From Streptomyces sp. MUM 2J (lineage in GTDB: Bacteria > Actinomycetota > Actinomycetes > Streptomycetales > Streptomycetaceae): a stretch of DNA of 55,050 bases. Shown here piece by piece: positions 41,958 to 49,661 of the stretch. The notes under the pieces are model-generated. The model was not told the origin of the DNA and ran no database searches. It saw only the letters and a program-made list of their open reading frames with translations. Position 1 is the stretch's first letter, and every line of letters starts with the position of its first letter. The DNA lies in contig NZ_JADWYM010000044.1 in the NCBI RefSeq assembly GCF_022414535.1, forward strand, positions 1 to 55,050, in the 5' to 3' direction. A program made the translations under genes and the position numbers.

Positions 41958-44213
41958 GTGACCAACATTCCCGAGACCGGCCGGACACCCCGCGTGCAGA
42001 TCCGGCTCGTCGTCATCCAGATCCTCGTCCTCTCCCTGCTGGGCACCCTCGGCGGACGCCTGTGGTACCTCCAGATCCGCGAGGGCGCCGAGTACGCCAA
42101 GAAGGCGTCGGGCAACCACGTCCAGCAGGTCGTCCAGCCCGCGGTGCGCGGATCCATCCTCGACGCGCGGGGCGTCCCCCTCGCCGACAACGAGACCCGG
42201 CTGGTGGTCTCCGCCTCCCGCACCGACCTGCTGAAGCAGAAGGACGACGGCAAGGCCGTCCTCACCAAACTCGCCGGCGTCCTCGGCATGGACCCCGAAG
42301 ACGTCATGCTCAAGGTCCGGCTGTGCGACGCCAAGACCCCCCAGCCCTGCTGGAACGGCTCGCCCTACCAGCCGATCCCCATCACCGACGAGGCCACCCC
42401 CAAGCAGGCCCTGCAGATCCGCGAGCGCTCCGAGGACTTCCCCGGCATCACCGCCGAACCGGAGGCCGTACGCCGCTACCCCGCCCCCGGCAAGTCCAAC
42501 ACCGCCCAGGTCCTCGGCTACCTCTCACCCGTCACCGACGACGAGATCCAGGCCGCCCAGGACACCGACTCGCCCTACCTCCGCTCCGACCAGGTCGGCC
42601 GCTCCGGCCTGGAAAGGGAGTACGACAAGGAACTGCGCGGCAAGGCCGGCGTCACCCGCTACGAGGTCGACAACCTCGGACGGGTCATCGGCCAGGCCGA
42701 GGCCGACCCGGCCCAGCCCGGCGCCAACCTCGTCACCAGCATCGACGCCCGCGTCCAGCGCATCGCCGAGTACGAGCTGAACGAGGCGATGAAGACCGCC
42801 CGCCAGACGTGGGACCGGGTCACCGGAGAGAAGTACAAGGCCGACTCGGGCGCCGTCGTCGTGATGGAGGCCAAGACCGGCCGGATCGTCGCCATGGCCT
42901 CCAACCCGACCTACGACCCCAACGCCTGGGTCGGCGGCATCTCCGCCAAGGACTACGCCAAGCTCACCGGCAAGGGCTCCAACTACCCGCTCCTCAACAG
43001 GGCCATACAGGGCCAGTCCGCCCCCGGCTCCACCTTCAAGGTGATCTCCACCGCCGCCGCCGTCGAGGCCGGCTACCCCTTCGACGGCCGCTACCCGTGT
43101 ACGAGTTCCTACTCGGTGGGCGGCCAGGTCTTCAAGAACTTCGAGTCGGAGAACTTCGGCCCCATCAGCCTGGGCCGCGCCCTGGAGGTCTCCTGCGACA
43201 CCGTCTTCTACGGCCTCGCCCACAAGGAATGGCAGAGGGACGGCGGCATCAGGCCGAAGAAGGATCCCAACGACTACTTCTTCAAGGCCGCCCACCAGTT
43301 CGGCCTCGGCAAGGAGACCGGCATCGACCTGCCCAACGAGGTCACCGGCCGTGTCCCCGACCGCCAGTGGAAGCAGCGGTACTGGCAGGCCAACAAGGAC
43401 GCCTGGTGCAAGCAGGGCAAGAAGGACGGCACCTACGTCGAGAAGATCGCCTACGAGAACTGCCTCGAAGGCAACCGGATGCGCGCCGGTGACGAGATCA
43501 ACTACTCCATCGGCCAGGGTGACACGCTCGTGACCCCGATCCAGATGGCCACCGTCTACGCGGCCATCTCCAACGGCGGCACCCTCTACGACCCGACCAT
43601 CGGCAAGGCCGTCATCAGCGCCGACGGCAAGACCGTCACCGAGATCAAGCCCAAGTCACACGGCAAGCTGCCGATAACCGCCAAGACGCGGGACCAGATG
43701 GACGAGGCCCTCGCCGGCGTCGCCACCCGGGGTACCGCCGCCTGGCGGTTCGCACAGGTCGGCTGGCCGCAGGACAAGATCCCGATGCACGCCAAGACCG
43801 GTACCGCGGAGGTCTACGGCAAGCAGACCACCTCCTGGTTCGCCACGTACACCAAGGACTACGCGATCGTCATGACGATCTCCCAGGGTGGTACGGGCTC
43901 CGGCGCCTCCGGCCCGGCCGTGCGCAACATATACGACGCCCTGTACGGCGTCACCGACAACGGCTCCATCGACCGGAGCAAGGCGCTGCTGCCCTCCCCG
44001 CAGAAGGGCCTGCCGAAGGTCAAGACGGACGGCACCATCACCTCCCCCAAGGTGGCCAAGGACCCGGCCAAGGAGGCCCGCGCCTACCAGGAGGGCGCCA
44101 CCGCACCGGACGAGCAGCAGCCGGGCGCGACGACCGCGTCCCCCGCCGCCAACCGGGACACGCGCAGGCGACGAAAGACACCGCGCCGGGGAAGCCGGAG
44201 GAAACTGACATGA
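41958..44213 (+). CDS. mrdA: Penicillin-binding protein 2, class B transpeptidase
   Basis: 751 residues from the GTG at 41958 (GGGGGAGG upstream). One membrane anchor (RLVVIQILVLSLLGTLGGRLWYL), the PBP dimer domain, then the transpeptidase: SxxK at Ser358-Lys361 (GSTFK), a SCD motif in LEVSCDTVFYG, and KTG at 613-615 (HAKTGTAEV). It crosslinks peptidoglycan with its partner SEDS polymerase RodA, whose gene overlaps it by four bases. The tail after ~690 is low-complexity and basic (RRRRKTPRRGSRRKL). Confidence 0.94.
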   Translation: MTNIPETGRTPRVQIRLVVIQILVLSLLGTLGGRLWYLQIREGAEYAKKASGNHVQQVVQPAVRGSILDARGVPLADNETRLVVSASRTDLLKQKDDGKAVLTKLAGVLGMDPEDVMLKVRLCDAKTPQPCWNGSPYQPIPITDEATPKQALQIRERSEDFPGITAEPEAVRRYPAPGKSNTAQVLGYLSPVTDDEIQAAQDTDSPYLRSDQVGRSGLEREYDKELRGKAGVTRYEVDNLGRVIGQAEADPAQPGANLVTSIDARVQRIAEYELNEAMKTARQTWDRVTGEKYKADSGAVVVMEAKTGRIVAMASNPTYDPNAWVGGISAKDYAKLTGKGSNYPLLNRAIQGQSAPGSTFKVISTAAAVEAGYPFDGRYPCTSSYSVGGQVFKNFESENFGPISLGRALEVSCDTVFYGLAHKEWQRDGGIRPKKDPNDYFFKAAHQFGLGKETGIDLPNEVTGRVPDRQWKQRYWQANKDAWCKQGKKDGTYVEKIAYENCLEGNRMRAGDEINYSIGQGDTLVTPIQMATVYAAISNGGTLYDPTIGKAVISADGKTVTEIKPKSHGKLPITAKTRDQMDEALAGVATRGTAAWRFAQVGWPQDKIPMHAKTGTAEVYGKQTTSWFATYTKDYAIVMTISQGGTGSGASGPAVRNIYDALYGVTDNGSIDRSKALLPSPQKGLPKVKTDGTITSPKVAKDPAKEARAYQEGATAPDEQQPGATTASPAANRDTRRRRKTPRRGSRRKLT

Positions 44214-45409
44214 CCGGGGCCAACGGCTTCTCCGTCTCCGGATACGGGCCGGAACGCGGGGGCTGGACGAGGATGTTCGCCCGCGACTCCATCGCCCGCC
44301 GCCTGGACTGGCCGATCCTGCTGTCCGCGCTGTCCCTGTCGCTCATCGGCTCACTGCTGGTCTTCTCCGCGACCCGCAACCGCACCGTGATCAACCAGGG
44401 CGACCCGTACTACTTCCTCATCCGCCACCTGATGAACACCGGCATCGGGCTCGCCCTGATGATCGGCACGGTCTGGCTCGGCCACCGCGCGCTGCGCAAT
44501 GCGGTACCGGTCCTCTACGGCCTGTCCGTTCTCGGCATCCTGCTGGTCCTCACCCCGCTCGGTTCCACCGTCAACGGCGCCCACTCGTGGATCGTGCTCG
44601 GTGGCGGCTTCTCGCTCCAGCCCTCGGAGTTCGTCAAGGTCACGATCATCCTCGGCATGGCAATGCTGCTCGCCGCCCGGGTGGACGCGGGCGACAAGCC
44701 CTACCCGGACCACAGAACGGTGCTGCAGGCCCTGGGACTGGCCGCCGTGCCGATGCTGATCGTGCTCCTCATGCCCGACCTCGGATCGGTCATGGTCATG
44801 GTCATCATCGTGCTCGGCGTGCTGCTCGCCTCCGGCGCCTCCAACCGCTGGGTCTTCGGCCTGATCGGCGCCGGAGCCCTCGGTGCCGTCGCCGTCTGGC
44901 AGCTGCACATCCTCGACGAGTACCAGATCAACCGCTTCGCCGCCTTCGCCAACCCGGACCTCGACCCGGCCGGCGTCGGCTACAACACCAACCAGGCCCG
45001 CATCGCCATCGGCTCCGGCGGCCTCACCGGCTCCGGCCTCTTCCACGGCTCACAGACCACGGGCCAGTTCGTGCCCGAGCAACAGACGGACTTCGTCTTC
45101 ACCGTGGCCGGAGAGGAACTCGGCTTCGTGGGCGCGGGCCTGATCATCGCCCTGCTCGGCGTGGTGCTGTGGCGGGCCTGCCGCATAGCCCGCGAGACGA
45201 CCGAGCTCTACGGCACCATCGTCGCCGCCGGCGTGGTCGCCTGGTTCGCCTTCCAGGCCTTCGAGAACATCGGCATGACCCTCGGCATCATGCCGGTGAC
45301 CGGCCTGCCGCTGCCGTTCGTCTCCTACGGCGGCTCGTCCATGTTCGCCGTATGGGTCGCCGTAGGACTACTCCAGTCGATCCGCGTCCAACGCCCGATG
45401 TCCGCCTAG
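44210..45409 (+). CDS. rodA: SEDS peptidoglycan polymerase RodA
   Basis: 399 residues, about ten membrane helices; peptidoglycan glycosyltransferase of the RodA/FtsW/SpoVE family. The ATG overlaps the PBP2 stop (ATGA), so the two are translationally coupled and made together. Motifs: LGGGFSLQPSEFVKV, the large outer loop with GSGGLTGSGLFHGSQTTGQF and VPEQQTDFVFTVAGEELGF, and MPVTGLPLPFVSYGGSSM near the end. Last gene of the mre cluster. Confidence 0.95.
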   Translation: MTGANGFSVSGYGPERGGWTRMFARDSIARRLDWPILLSALSLSLIGSLLVFSATRNRTVINQGDPYYFLIRHLMNTGIGLALMIGTVWLGHRALRNAVPVLYGLSVLGILLVLTPLGSTVNGAHSWIVLGGGFSLQPSEFVKVTIILGMAMLLAARVDAGDKPYPDHRTVLQALGLAAVPMLIVLLMPDLGSVMVMVIIVLGVLLASGASNRWVFGLIGAGALGAVAVWQLHILDEYQINRFAAFANPDLDPAGVGYNTNQARIAIGSGGLTGSGLFHGSQTTGQFVPEQQTDFVFTVAGEELGFVGAGLIIALLGVVLWRACRIARETTELYGTIVAAGVVAWFAFQAFENIGMTLGIMPVTGLPLPFVSYGGSSMFAVWVAVGLLQSIRVQRPMSA

Positions 45410-45413
45410 CGCC

Positions 45414-45464
45414 TGCCGCGGCCGGAAACCTCCACGGGCCGGAGAGCCCCCTCCGGCCGCGGCA
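45414..45464 (+). terminator. Terminator after the mre-rodA operon
   Basis: Outer stem TGCCGCGGCCGGA / TCCGGCCGCGGCA enclosing a second GGCCGG hairpin, immediately after the rodA stop. Confidence 0.75.
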
Positions 45465-45600
45465 ACCGGCCGCACCGGACCCGACCCGGCGGCCGGCGCC
45501 CACCCGGTCATGACCGGATCCCCCCGGCCGACGGGTGGAAACCGGCCGTTCACCGGCAAGACAACGACAGTCGGCCCTGCCGTCGCCGGCCCACTGCCAC

Positions 45601-45606
45601 TAGATT
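45601..45606 (+). promoter_or_regulatory. -10-like element for the leaderless CYTH-CHAD gene
   Basis: TAGATT exactly six bases before the ATG at 45613, no Shine-Dalgarno. Confidence 0.5.
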
Positions 45607-45612
45607 CAGTGC

Positions 45613-47118
45613 ATGGCGGAGACGAAACGCGAGATCGAGCGCAAGTACGAATCCGACGACAGCGGGCTGCCCGACCTGACCGGCGTCGCCGGGGTCGCGA
45701 CCGTCCTCGACAAGGGCGTCACCGAACTGGACGCCACCTACTACGACACCGCCGACGAGCGCCTCGCCGCAGCCTCGATCACCCTCCGACGCCGCACCGG
45801 CGGCCCGGACGCCGGCTGGCACCTCAAGCTCCCCGTCGCCCCCGGCATCCGCGACGAGGTCCGCGCCCCCCTCGGCGACAGCATCCCCCGCACCCTCGCG
45901 GCACTGGTCCGCTCCCGCGTCCGCGGCGCCGAACTGCTGCCGACGGTCCGCCTCCGCTCCGACCGCGACCTGCGCGACCTGCTCGACGCCGACGGCCGGC
46001 TGCTCGCCGAGGTCAGCATGGACGCCGTCCGCGCCGACCGGCTCACCGGCAAGGGCGGCCACGCCCAATGGACCGAGATCGAGGTCGAACTCGCCGACGG
46101 CGGCGACCCCGCCTTCCTCGACCGCGTCGAGAAACGCCTGCGCAAGGCCGGCGTACGACCCTCCGGATCGACCTCCAAACTGGCCCGGGCCCTCGCCGAC
46201 ACCGCCCCCGGCAAGAAGAAGCGCCGGCACCGGCCCGCCCCGGACCCCGTCACCGCCGGAGACCACGTCCTGGCGTACCTGCGCGCCCAGCGGGACGCCA
46301 TCGTCGCCCTCGACCCCGCCGTACGCCGCGACACCTACGACTCCGTGCACCGCATGCGCGTCGCCACCCGCCGCATGCGCAGCGCATTCCGCACCTACCG
46401 CCGCGTGCTCGACCGCACCGTCACCGACCCCGTCGGCGAGGAACTGAAGTGGCTCGCGGGCGAACTCGGCATCGACCGCGACCAGGAAGTCCTCACCGAA
46501 CGGCTCACCGCCGCCCTCGACGAACTGCCCCGCCAGCTCACCGTCGGCCCCGTCCGCACCCGGCTGCGCACCTGGTCGCACGCCCGCACCGGCGGCTCGC
46601 GCCGCCGCCTGATCACCGTCCTGGACGGCGCCCGCCACCTCGCCCTCCTCGACGCACTCGACGCGCTGATCGCCGACCCCCCGCTCCTCCCCGCCGCCGC
46701 GGGACGGCCCGAGAAGGTGATCGCCAAGGCGGTCCGCAAGGACTTCGCGGCCCTGGCCCACCGGATCGAGCACGCCCTGGAGCTGCCCCCCGGCCATGAC
46801 CGCGACCTGGCCCTGCACGAGGCCCGCAAGAAGGCCAAACGCACCCGCTACGCCGCCGAGGCCGCCACCCTCGCCCTCGGGGACAAGGCCGCCGGCCTCG
46901 TCCGCTCCACGAAGTCCCTCCAGAGCCTCCTCGGTGACCACCAGGACAGCGTCATGACCCGCGAGGCCCTCCGCACCATCGCCGCCCAGGCCCACGACGC
47001 CGGGGAGAGCAGCTTCACCTACGGACTGCTGTACGGCCGCGAGGAGCGCCGCGCGGAACGGTCGGAGAACGCCCTGCCCGCGGCCTGGGCAACGATCGCG
47101 CGGGAGACCGAACTCTGA
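45613..47118 (+). CDS. CYTH-CHAD domain protein
   Basis: 501 residues. The N-terminal CYTH domain starts with REIERKY (the ExExK signature) and continues TYYDTADERLAAASITLRRR; such domains bind triphosphate groups with divalent metal. The C-terminal CHAD domain (about 215-490) is helical with conserved basic and His residues (VHRMRVATRRMRSAFRTYRR, LHEARKKAKRTRYAAE) and binds inorganic polyphosphate. The pair may act in polyphosphate or triphosphate handling; its exact reaction is not established. Probably leaderless. Sits between rodA and the radical SAM gene. Confidence 0.88.
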   Translation: MAETKREIERKYESDDSGLPDLTGVAGVATVLDKGVTELDATYYDTADERLAAASITLRRRTGGPDAGWHLKLPVAPGIRDEVRAPLGDSIPRTLAALVRSRVRGAELLPTVRLRSDRDLRDLLDADGRLLAEVSMDAVRADRLTGKGGHAQWTEIEVELADGGDPAFLDRVEKRLRKAGVRPSGSTSKLARALADTAPGKKKRRHRPAPDPVTAGDHVLAYLRAQRDAIVALDPAVRRDTYDSVHRMRVATRRMRSAFRTYRRVLDRTVTDPVGEELKWLAGELGIDRDQEVLTERLTAALDELPRQLTVGPVRTRLRTWSHARTGGSRRRLITVLDGARHLALLDALDALIADPPLLPAAAGRPEKVIAKAVRKDFAALAHRIEHALELPPGHDRDLALHEARKKAKRTRYAAEAATLALGDKAAGLVRSTKSLQSLLGDHQDSVMTREALRTIAAQAHDAGESSFTYGLLYGREERRAERSENALPAAWATIARETEL

Positions 47119-47185
47119 TCCCCCGAGGGCCTCCGCGCACCGGCGGGAGCCCTTTCGGGCGTACGGGACAGGTCCGGGAGCGGGT

Positions 47186-47191
47186 TAGGCT
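47186..47191 (+). promoter_or_regulatory. -10-like element of the radical SAM gene
   Basis: TAGGCT about 40 bases before the ATG at 47230, allowing a leader of some 32 bases that includes GAAGG. Confidence 0.4.
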
Positions 47192-47229
47192 TGAGGGTCC
47201 CCCCTGTCAGCTCACGAAGGTTCGTCGAG

Positions 47230-49191
47230 ATGCCTGCCGAAACTGCTGCGTCGGTGTTCCCGCAGCTCGAAGCTCTGCTCCCGCATGTGCAGAAGCCGAT
47301 CCAGTACGTCGGCGGAGAACTCAACTCCACGGTCAAGCCGTGGGAGTCCTGCGACGTCCACTGGGCGCTGATGTACCCGGACGCGTACGAGGTCGGCCTG
47401 CCCAACCAGGGCGTCATGATCCTCTACGAGGTCCTCAACGAGCAGGAGGGCGTCCTCGCCGAGCGCACCTACAGCGTGTGGCCGGACCTGGAGGCGCTGA
47501 TGCGCGAGCACGGCGTCCCGCAGTTCACGGTCGACAGCCACCGCCCGGTGAAGGCCTTCGACGTGTTCGGCCTCAGCTTCTCCACCGAACTCGGCTACAC
47601 CAACATGCTCGCCGCCCTCGACCTCGCCGGCATCCCCCTGGAATCGGCCGACCGGGCCGTCGACGACCCGGTCGTCGTGGCCGGAGGCCACGCGGCGTTC
47701 AACCCGGAGCCGATCGCCGGCTTCATCGACGCCGCGGTGATCGGCGACGGCGAGCAGGCCGTCCTCGACATCACCAGGATCGTCCGCGAGTGGAAGGCCG
47801 AGGGCCGCCCCGGTGGCCGCGACGAGCTGCTGCTGCGCCTGGCGAAGACAGGCGGGGTGTACGTTCCGCGGTTCTACGACGTCGAGTACCTGCCCGACGG
47901 GCGGATCGGCCGTGTCGTCCCGAACCGCTCGGGCGTGCCGTGGCGCGTCTCCAAGCACACCGTGATGGACCTGGACGAGTGGCCCTACCCCAAGCAGCCC
48001 CTCGTACCGCTCGCCGAGACGGTCCACGAGCGGATGTCCGTGGAGATCTTCCGCGGCTGCACCCGCGGCTGCCGCTTCTGCCAGGCGGGCATGATCACCC
48101 GCCCGGTGCGCGAGCGCTCCATCACCGGCATCGGCGAGATGGTGGACAAGGGCCTGAAGGCGACCGGCTTCGAGGAGGTCGGCCTGCTGTCCCTGTCCTC
48201 GGCGGACCACAGCGAGATCGGCGACATCGCCCGCGGCCTGGCCGACCGCTACGAGGACGACAAGATCGGTCTCTCGCTGCCCTCCACCCGGGTCGACGCC
48301 TTCAACATCGACCTGGCCAACGAGCTCACCCGCAACGGTCGCCGCTCGGGCCTGACCTTCGCCCCGGAGGGCGGCTCCGAGCGCATCCGCAAGGTCATCA
48401 ACAAGATGGTCTCGGAGGACGACCTGATCCGGACCGTCGCCACGGCCTACGGCAACGGCTGGCGGCAGGTGAAGCTCTACTTCATGTGCGGCCTGCCCAC
48501 GGAGACCGACGACGACGTCCTCCAGATCGCCGACATGGCCACGCGCGTGATCCAGAAGGGCCGCGAGGTGTCACGCTCGAACGACATCCGCTGCACGGTC
48601 TCCATCGGCGGATTCGTCCCCAAGCCGCACACCCCGTTCCAGTGGGCGCCGCAGCTGTCCGCCGAGGAGACCGACGCCCGCCTGGAGAAGCTCCGCGACA
48701 AGATCCGCGGTGACAAGAAGTACGGCCGCTCCATCGGCTTCCGCTACCACGACGGCAAGCCGGGCATCGTCGAGGGCCTGCTCTCCCGCGGTGACCGCCG
48801 CATCGGCGCCGTCATCCGCGCCGTCTACGACGACGGAGGCCGTTTCGACGGCTGGCGCGAGCACTTCTCCTACGACCGCTGGATGGAATGCGCCGACAAG
48901 GCCCTGGCGGACTTCGGCGTGGACGTCGACTGGTACACCACCCGCGAGCGCACCTACGAGGAGGTCCTCCCCTGGGACCACCTCGACTCCGGCCTGGACA
49001 AGGACTGGCTCTGGGAGGACTGGCAGGACGCCCTCGACGAGACGGAGGTCGAGGACTGCCGCTGGACCCCGTGCTTCGACTGCGGCGTGTGCCCCCAGTA
49101 CGACACATGGCCACAACTGAGCAACAGCGGCAAGAAGCTGCTGCCGCTGACGGTGAAGCCGTCGGCTCCGACCGGGGGGCACGGTCACTGA
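47230..49191 (+). CDS. B12-binding-domain radical SAM protein, TIGR03960 family
   Basis: 653 residues. The N-terminal part resembles a cobalamin-binding fold (VGLPNQGVMILYEVLN, DVFGLSFSTELGYTNML, VVAGGHAAFNPEP). The radical SAM [4Fe-4S] motif is Cys277-Cys281-Cys284 in FRGCTRGCRFCQAG. A cysteine-rich C-terminus follows (WTPCFDCGVCPQ). In actinobacteria it usually precedes a TIGR03936 protein and RNase E/G-ribosomal genes; none of these follow here. Its last ~20 residues (SNSGKKLLPLTVKPSAPTGG) differ from the form seen in a duplicated remnant at 51747-51863, suggesting the 3' end was replaced when the downstream island inserted. The reaction is unknown. ATG with GAAGG upstream. Confidence 0.9.
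   Translation: MPAETAASVFPQLEALLPHVQKPIQYVGGELNSTVKPWESCDVHWALMYPDAYEVGLPNQGVMILYEVLNEQEGVLAERTYSVWPDLEALMREHGVPQFTVDSHRPVKAFDVFGLSFSTELGYTNMLAALDLAGIPLESADRAVDDPVVVAGGHAAFNPEPIAGFIDAAVIGDGEQAVLDITRIVREWKAEGRPGGRDELLLRLAKTGGVYVPRFYDVEYLPDGRIGRVVPNRSGVPWRVSKHTVMDLDEWPYPKQPLVPLAETVHERMSVEIFRGCTRGCRFCQAGMITRPVRERSITGIGEMVDKGLKATGFEEVGLLSLSSADHSEIGDIARGLADRYEDDKIGLSLPSTRVDAFNIDLANELTRNGRRSGLTFAPEGGSERIRKVINKMVSEDDLIRTVATAYGNGWRQVKLYFMCGLPTETDDDVLQIADMATRVIQKGREVSRSNDIRCTVSIGGFVPKPHTPFQWAPQLSAEETDARLEKLRDKIRGDKKYGRSIGFRYHDGKPGIVEGLLSRGDRRIGAVIRAVYDDGGRFDGWREHFSYDRWMECADKALADFGVDVDWYTTRERTYEEVLPWDHLDSGLDKDWLWEDWQDALDETEVEDCRWTPCFDCGVCPQYDTWPQLSNSGKKLLPLTVKPSAPTGGHGH
49132..49154 (+). repeat. Left copy of a 23-bp direct repeat, possible att site
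   Basis: Identical to 51795-51817, with three of the four preceding bases also shared. It encodes KKLLPLT near the C-terminus of the radical SAM protein. Confidence 0.8.
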
Positions 49192-49192
49192 C

Positions 49193-49378
49193 ATGAGCGG
49201 GGCACTCGATCGGGTGGTTGAGGCCCTGGCGGGGGCGAGTGAGGACGAGATTGCTGCCGTGTTGGCTACCGCGGGTGCGTCGAGCCGTCGGCCATTGACG
49301 CCGAAGAGCGGGCCTCGGACGCCCTTGCCGGTGCCGTGCGGCTCCTCGGGTATCGACTCCGAGGTGGAGTGGGTCTGA
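49193..49378 (+). CDS. Short hypothetical ORF, perhaps frameshifted
   Basis: 61 codons from an ATG one base after the radical SAM stop. The first half (ALDRVVEALAGASEDEIAAVLATAG) looks like a genuine helix. The second half in this frame is Pro/Gly-rich, whereas another frame from about 49290 reads IDAEERASDALAGAVRLLGY, a more protein-like helix. The gene may therefore be frameshifted. Not recognised. Confidence 0.35.
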   Translation: MSGALDRVVEALAGASEDEIAAVLATAGASSRRPLTPKSGPRTPLPVPCGSSGIDSEVEWV

Positions 49379-49415
49379 TCCTCTCCCGGTCTCGGTCAAG
49401 CCCTGGTCCGAGCTT

Positions 49416-49449
49416 CTGAGCCCTCTTCCTGTCGCGGGAGGGGGCTCAG
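49416..49449 (+). terminator. Terminator downstream of the radical SAM gene and small ORF
   Basis: CTGAGCCCTC and GAGGGGGCTCAG pair around a short loop and are followed by TCGTTT. The region from here to 49661 has no other recognisable feature besides the promoter the next gene must have. Confidence 0.7.
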
Positions 49450-49661
49450 TCGTTTCGGTGTCGATCTCGCAGTGCCGTCTGACGAACCCATGGCTACCCT
49501 TTGAGGGTGGTGACCTGCGGAGATAGACGAAGTGGGTTGCGTTGGGCAAGTCCATAGGCGGGGCGGCTGTTGCTGGATACAGTCGTTTCGTCACTCCTGG
49601 TTGCGGGGGCAACCAGAGTCTTGGTCGGCGCTGCCGACGTTCTGGGGAGGGCTTGCAGTAC

